Positions 24,140 through 27,602 of a stretch of DNA of 27,602 bases are shown here, piece after piece; positions within the stretch are counted from its first letter, which is position 1; every line of letters starts with the position of its first letter. Source of the stretch: an uncultured Pseudomonadales bacterium. Lineage in GTDB: Bacteria > Pseudomonadota > Gammaproteobacteria > Pseudomonadales > Porticoccaceae. Below the pieces are notes generated by a model that did not search any database, had not been told where the DNA came from, and was given only the letters and a program-made list of their open reading frames with translations. Location: positions 1 to 27,602 of the forward strand of contig CALLDA010000223.1 in NCBI GenBank assembly GCA_937998635.1, given 5' to 3'. Both the position numbers and the translations under genes were made by a program.

Positions 24140-24274
24140 ATGACCACGACCCACCCCCGCCTCTTCACACCCCTCGTTGATACTGTTTCAAATTTGAAAT
24201 ATCCCTATGGTCAACTGACCTGTTTACGCACGCACAGGCCGCCACGAACGACCTATAGCCGCAACCCTCAATAA
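24140..24274 (+). CDS. Small ORF, 44 residues, unrecognised
   Basis: I do not recognise this protein. The frame runs ATG 24140 to TAA 24274 on the plus strand, in the gap between the minus-strand pyrophosphatase and dodecin genes. AAGGA lies five bases before the ATG, an almost ideal ribosome-binding site, and a promoter-like pair lies further upstream. The product begins MTTTHPRLFTPLVDTVSNL and ends in a basic stretch rich in Arg, Pro and Thr (THRPPRTTYSRNPQ). It has one cysteine, no membrane segment and no signal peptide. A 14-base palindrome (24186-24199) lies within it. It could be a genuine small protein, a leader peptide, or a chance frame; the ribosome-binding site is the best evidence for translation. 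Confidence 0.35.
   Translation: MTTTHPRLFTPLVDTVSNLKYPYGQLTCLRTHRPPRTTYSRNPQ
24186..24199. promoter_or_regulatory. 14-bp AT-rich perfect palindrome
   Basis: TTTCAAATTTGAAA is self-complementary and sits about 190 bases upstream of the pyrophosphatase start, downstream of the dodecin stop and inside the small ORF. It resembles a generic dimeric-repressor operator, but no family consensus is recognised. Confidence 0.3.
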
Positions 24275-24287
24275 TACCCAGCAGTGC

Positions 24288-24497
24288 TTAACGATCCAGA
24301 CGGAACCCTACTTTCAACGTCACTTGCCAATGCTTAACCTTTCCATCATCGATAAAGCCCCGGCTTTCTATCACTTCATACCAGTGCAAATGGTCGAGGG
24401 TTTTAGAAGCCTCAGCTATGGCTGAGCTGATCGCATCGTCAGAACCCTTTGTAGAACTTCCGGTTATTTCAATATGTTTGTATGTATGATTTGGCAT
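24288..24497 (-). CDS. Dodecin (flavin-storage protein)
   Basis: Small protein that assembles into hollow dodecamers binding riboflavin, FMN or CoA between subunits; thought to buffer flavins. The protein has 69 residues and the dodecin pattern throughout: HTYKHIEITGSSTKGSDDAI at the N-terminus, the helix SAIAEASKTLDHLHWYEVIE with flavin-stacking W39, and the C-terminal strand HWQVTLKVGFRLD. AGGAGTG precedes the ATG by six bases, a strong ribosome-binding site. It stands alone, with no flavin-pathway gene beside it, and lies downstream of the GGDEF-EAL gene on the same strand across a 221-base gap. Confidence 0.95.
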   Translation of the reverse strand: MPNHTYKHIEITGSSTKGSDDAISSAIAEASKTLDHLHWYEVIESRGFIDDGKVKHWQVTLKVGFRLDR

Positions 24498-24718
24498 GTT
24501 GACACTCCTATGAAAATTAGATTACGACCTTAACACCATGCGTGGTTCACCACTCTAATTCGTAGTGTTTTTATCCAGGTGCTCGCCCCAAGTATAGCCA
24601 ATATATGATGACGACTCTGACTAGCAGTATAGAAAGTTACTACCAAAAATATACTTCATATATCTTCTACACCGCATCTCGCACGCTGAAATGCATCGAC
24701 CCAATCTGATATCCGTGC
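24498..24718. other. Intergenic gap before dodecin, no gene seen
   Basis: AT-rich 221-base gap between the GGDEF-EAL stop and the dodecin start. It contains a short inverted repeat GTGGT-TC-ACCAC (24542-24553). No convincing promoter, terminator or small gene is visible to me. Confidence 0.4.
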
Positions 24719-27241
24719 CTACAGCGCCTCCACAACCGCGTCCTGTAACTCCAAGTATTTAGCAGTGAATGCCTCCGCAGGGATCGGCCGAGAATAAAAG
24801 TAGCCCTGGTTAATGTAACAACCAATATTTTGCAGAAACTTTGCCTGCTCCCCAGTTTCGATACCTTCGGCCACAACACTGAGTTCCAAATTTTTAGCGA
24901 TTGCCAAAATACTAGCAACAATCGCCGCATCACTCGGGTCATCAATAATATCCTGGATATAGATTCGATCTATTTTAAGCTCATCTAAAGGCAGGTTTTT
25001 CAAGTAATACAGAGATGAGTAGCCGGTACCAAAATCATCTATTGATATACGCACGCCAAACTTTTGTAGCTCATCAAGCTTAATTTTAGTATCTTCAAGG
25101 CTATCGATAAGTGTCCCTTCAGTAATTTCCAGGGTTACCAGCTCGGGATCAAGCCCTTGCTCGCCAATAATACTCTTGACCTCACCGACGAAATTCTGAT
25201 GACGAAACTGTACCGGACTAACATTCACTGCTATCCCAATCCTGTTCTTTTCATCTCGACCCTGATTCCATAGAGCACACTGCACACAGGCACGCCCCAA
25301 CACCCACCTGCCAATGCTTAAAATGAGTCCGGTTTCCTCGGCAACGGGAATAAAGGTATCAGGCATAACCAAACCGTTTTCAGGATGATTCCAACGCAGT
25401 AAAGCTTCGGCCCCAACAACCTGCCCACCATAGGCAACATCCACTTGCGGTTGATAATACAATTCCAACTCACCACGATCAGCTGCATTTCGTAAGCCTG
25501 CCTCCAGACTAAGACGGGAATCAGCCTCAGTTTGGAGAGAAGCATGATAGAAAGCGACCGTATCACGACCACTCTTTTTAGCGAGATACATGGCGGCATC
25601 GGCTTGTTGGAGAAGAATATTAGCCTTGGTACTATCGTGTGGAAAGATCGCCACACCGATACTGCCAGACATATGGTAGTGATTGTCGTTGAATATATAA
25701 TCCTTTGCGATGCTTCTGCCCACCTTACCGGCGACATTGCGGACCCGACTCGCAACTAAGCCAGGATCACCCGGGATAGAGGGCAGTAGTACCACAAACT
25801 CGTCGCCGCCCATACGAGCAACTGTATCCTCCTTGCGCAAACAGGCCTGTAACCTCTGACCCACCTCCATTAACAGCTCATCACCCACTTGATGCCCGAG
25901 GCTATCATTCAATAATTTAAAATGATCCAGGTCGATAAACAACAGGGCACCACTGGAACCACGTCTCTCTGCCTGAGAACAGCATTGCTGCAACCTGTCT
26001 AGTAGCAAACGTCGGTTAGCCAGGCCCGTCAATGGGTCATAGTAGGCCAGTGTTTCAATTTCTTGTTGGGAATTTTTTTGCTCAGTGATATCAGCTATGG
26101 TGCCGCGAATAGTTACAGCTTCGTGCCGTTCATTATAGTCAGCCTTACCTTGAATGCTAAACCAACGATTAACTACATTACCCCCAAGCCTGCTAATTTC
26201 ATATTTAAAAACCTCGCCAGACCTAAGCCCATCGACTACTACACGTTCCAACTCAATCAACTCATCGGCATTCATGTTAGCTTTAAAGTCATCCATTGAT
26301 TTGCCCAAGGTGCCCCGCTCAAGTCCCAGCGAGTCCTCCGCGCCGTCGGACCAGCTAACTGCCCCAGTACCGAGATCATAAAGTCCAGATACAACACCTG
26401 AAGCCATACCGGCCAATCGAATCATCTCTTCTTTATTACAAAGTTCGTCCAGCAATAATTGACGTTCTCTTTCGATCAACTTTCTTGCCGTTACGTCCCG
26501 TGCCGTTGCAACCAGTATGGATTCTTCACCAAACGTTGCTCGACTCAAACTGGCTTCAATCTCTATCAGCTGACCACCTGGTTGTTGCAATCGCCAATCC
26601 ATATGGCCTGGTCGCCCGGCCACTACCGATTTAAAAACCTGTGCAGCCTTTGATTCGGAATTGGAACCGTCCTCTTGAATCGGAACTGATAGCTCTGCGA
26701 TGTTCCGCCCGATAATTGACGCCTTATCCATCGATAGCATACGCGCAAACTGTTCATTGCAATCAACGATCTCAGTTTTACAAAGCATAAGGACACCATC
26801 GTACATAGACTCCATAAGGCTGGCATAGGTCTGCTGAGATTCACGAAGCGCCTGTTCGGTTTCTAGTAACTGATTAATATTCTGGAAGTTCACCAGATAA
26901 TTCCTGGGCCGGCCCAGCTCATCCCTAACAACGGTAATTGTTTCTATAAAATTTATTATCTCCCCGGCTTTACTAGTCCGAACTGTCTTTCCCGAATAAA
27001 AGCAACGATCCCCAGGATCCGATAAGAACGCCAAAATTCCGTCTTCGACAACGCTCGTAAAATCATTACCCTGTATTGAGTACAAAGCTGCCATAGACAT
27101 GCCGCACAGAGCTTCGGCAGAAAACCCACTTAAGTCGACACAAGCCTGATTCGCACCGATTAATATTTGGTCCCGGTCCGCAATCAGTACCGGAGAGCTT
27201 GCCTCAAATGCTAGAGACATCATTTTTAGCTTATTAGTCAT
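24719..27241 (-). CDS. PAS-PAS-PAS-GGDEF-EAL cyclic-di-GMP protein
   Basis: Bifunctional-type diguanylate cyclase/phosphodiesterase of 840 residues. Domains in order: PAS at about 8-125 (VLIADRDQILIGANQACVDL), PAS at about 138-255 (YDGVLMLCKTEIVDCNEQF), PAS at about 275-388 (GLYDLGTGAVSWSDGAEDSL), GGDEF at about 398-565 and EAL at about 580-830. The active site MGGDEF is intact (G478-F482), with an inhibitory I-site R469xxD472 five residues upstream. The EAL motif (E612-A-L), NVSPVQF, LEITEGTL, DDFGTGYSSL, LKIDRIYI and VVAEGIET are all present, so both activities look possible. No membrane helix or signal peptide, so it is cytosolic; the PAS ligand is unknown. No operon partner is evident. 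Confidence 0.94.
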   Translation of the reverse strand: MTNKLKMMSLAFEASSPVLIADRDQILIGANQACVDLSGFSAEALCGMSMAALYSIQGNDFTSVVEDGILAFLSDPGDRCFYSGKTVRTSKAGEIINFIETITVVRDELGRPRNYLVNFQNINQLLETEQALRESQQTYASLMESMYDGVLMLCKTEIVDCNEQFARMLSMDKASIIGRNIAELSVPIQEDGSNSESKAAQVFKSVVAGRPGHMDWRLQQPGGQLIEIEASLSRATFGEESILVATARDVTARKLIERERQLLLDELCNKEEMIRLAGMASGVVSGLYDLGTGAVSWSDGAEDSLGLERGTLGKSMDDFKANMNADELIELERVVVDGLRSGEVFKYEISRLGGNVVNRWFSIQGKADYNERHEAVTIRGTIADITEQKNSQQEIETLAYYDPLTGLANRRLLLDRLQQCCSQAERRGSSGALLFIDLDHFKLLNDSLGHQVGDELLMEVGQRLQACLRKEDTVARMGGDEFVVLLPSIPGDPGLVASRVRNVAGKVGRSIAKDYIFNDNHYHMSGSIGVAIFPHDSTKANILLQQADAAMYLAKKSGRDTVAFYHASLQTEADSRLSLEAGLRNAADRGELELYYQPQVDVAYGGQVVGAEALLRWNHPENGLVMPDTFIPVAEETGLILSIGRWVLGRACVQCALWNQGRDEKNRIGIAVNVSPVQFRHQNFVGEVKSIIGEQGLDPELVTLEITEGTLIDSLEDTKIKLDELQKFGVRISIDDFGTGYSSLYYLKNLPLDELKIDRIYIQDIIDDPSDAAIVASILAIAKNLELSVVAEGIETGEQAKFLQNIGCYINQGYFYSRPIPAEAFTAKYLELQDAVVEAL

Positions 27242-27335
27242 ATGTGATTCTCTCTGCTGGCGCGAAGCTTCCCTGAATGGAGCAACGCGAGCCTTTTTAT
27301 AATTACCTGAACCTAACTATCTGTTCTTTCTTAAA

Positions 27336-27602
27336 CTAACGATTCGACTTTACGGCAAATTTTTCTCTGTTTTTTTCTGCCATTGCCAAACTTTTGCGCA
27401 GTAAAACATAGGTTGACCCGGAGCCGCCATGCTGGACAGCGCTGCTATGAAAAGCCAGTACTTCATCCACCTGTTGAAGCCAATGATTGACACAGCTTTT
27501 AAGCAACGCGGGTGGATCGCGGTGCAAACCTTTGCCGTGGGTGATCATGGCGCAGCGAATATTTTGCTCAGTACATTCTCGCAAAAACTCGAATACCTCC
27601 TG
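27336..27602 (-). CDS. Smr-domain protein, C-terminal part (partial)
   Basis: The 5' part of the gene lies beyond the window end. The visible 88 residues (from QEVFEFLRECTEQNIR) contain the Smr signature: ITHGKGLHRD, then a helix with WLQQVDEVLAFHSSAVQ, and the terminal HGGSGSTYVLLRKS. Smr domains are nucleic-acid-binding nuclease modules; standalone proteobacterial SmrA/YdaL-type proteins end like this one. The rest of the protein, and therefore its subfamily, cannot be seen. It is transcribed toward the GGDEF-EAL gene, 94 bases away. Confidence 0.9.
   Translation of the reverse strand, partial: QEVFEFLRECTEQNIRCAMITHGKGLHRDPPALLKSCVNHWLQQVDEVLAFHSSAVQHGGSGSTYVLLRKSLAMAEKNREKFAVKSNR

Noticed and set aside
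24667..24945. A 92-residue minus-strand frame overlapping the end of the EAL gene
   Set aside because: It lies out of frame within the EAL coding sequence, has no family pattern, and the EAL frame is clearly the coding one through its conserved motifs.

Overview
This window is chromosomal backbone from a gammaproteobacterium outside the enterics. Three conserved gene neighbourhoods support that. The first is the mrcA-cysQ-nudE-yrfG-hslR-hslO-pckA block, which resembles the enteric mrcA-nudE-yrfG-hslR-hslO-pck arrangement without yrfF/igaA. The second is argH divergent from algZ-algR-hemC-hemD-hemX-hemY, an arrangement known from Pseudomonas. The third is lptM-lysA-dapF-DUF484-xerC followed by glnK/amtB and comM, also Pseudomonas-like. 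Base composition is even, and I see no insertion sequence, phage gene, tRNA, rRNA or CRISPR array. Genus cannot be fixed from the sequence; a marine-type relative of Pseudomonadales/Cellvibrionales is my inference.

Layout. 1-5757: end of PBP1A, then CysQ and NudE on the minus strand, then YrfG, Hsp15 (HslR), Hsp33 (HslO) and ATP-dependent PEP carboxykinase on the plus strand. 5817-12209: a minus-strand run algZ, algR, hemC, hemD, hemX, hemY (LytTR two-component system plus tetrapyrrole synthesis). 12258-17868: argH, then the lptM-lysA-dapF-DUF484-xerC operon, with 4-nt overlaps at lysA/dapF and dapF/DUF484. 17894-20083 (minus strand): two PII genes flanking one ammonium transporter gene. 20435-21931: comM/yifB, closed by a strong bidirectional terminator shared with the convergent membrane pyrophosphatase gene (22002-23993). 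24140-24274: a small unrecognised plus-strand ORF. 24288-27602: dodecin, a PAS-GGDEF-EAL cyclic-di-GMP protein and the end of an Smr-domain protein, all minus strand.

How the genes work together. lysA and dapF act at the end of the diaminopimelate/lysine pathway, feeding the cell wall that PBP1A polymerises. hemC and hemD carry out two successive steps from porphobilinogen to uroporphyrinogen III. The glnK/amtB cluster couples ammonium uptake to nitrogen status. Upstream of the PII-amtB pair lies a near-consensus sigma-54 promoter with an NtrC-like inverted repeat behind it, so nitrogen control can be read from the DNA.

Most of the window is ordinary core genome. The items most worth a second look are the PII-AmtB-PII arrangement with its sigma-54/NtrC control region, a 44-codon ORF with its own promoter-like and ribosome-binding sequences, and a membrane pyrophosphatase whose signature residues point to the K+-dependent, possibly Na+-pumping branch. 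I did not find a convincing undescribed multi-gene system.
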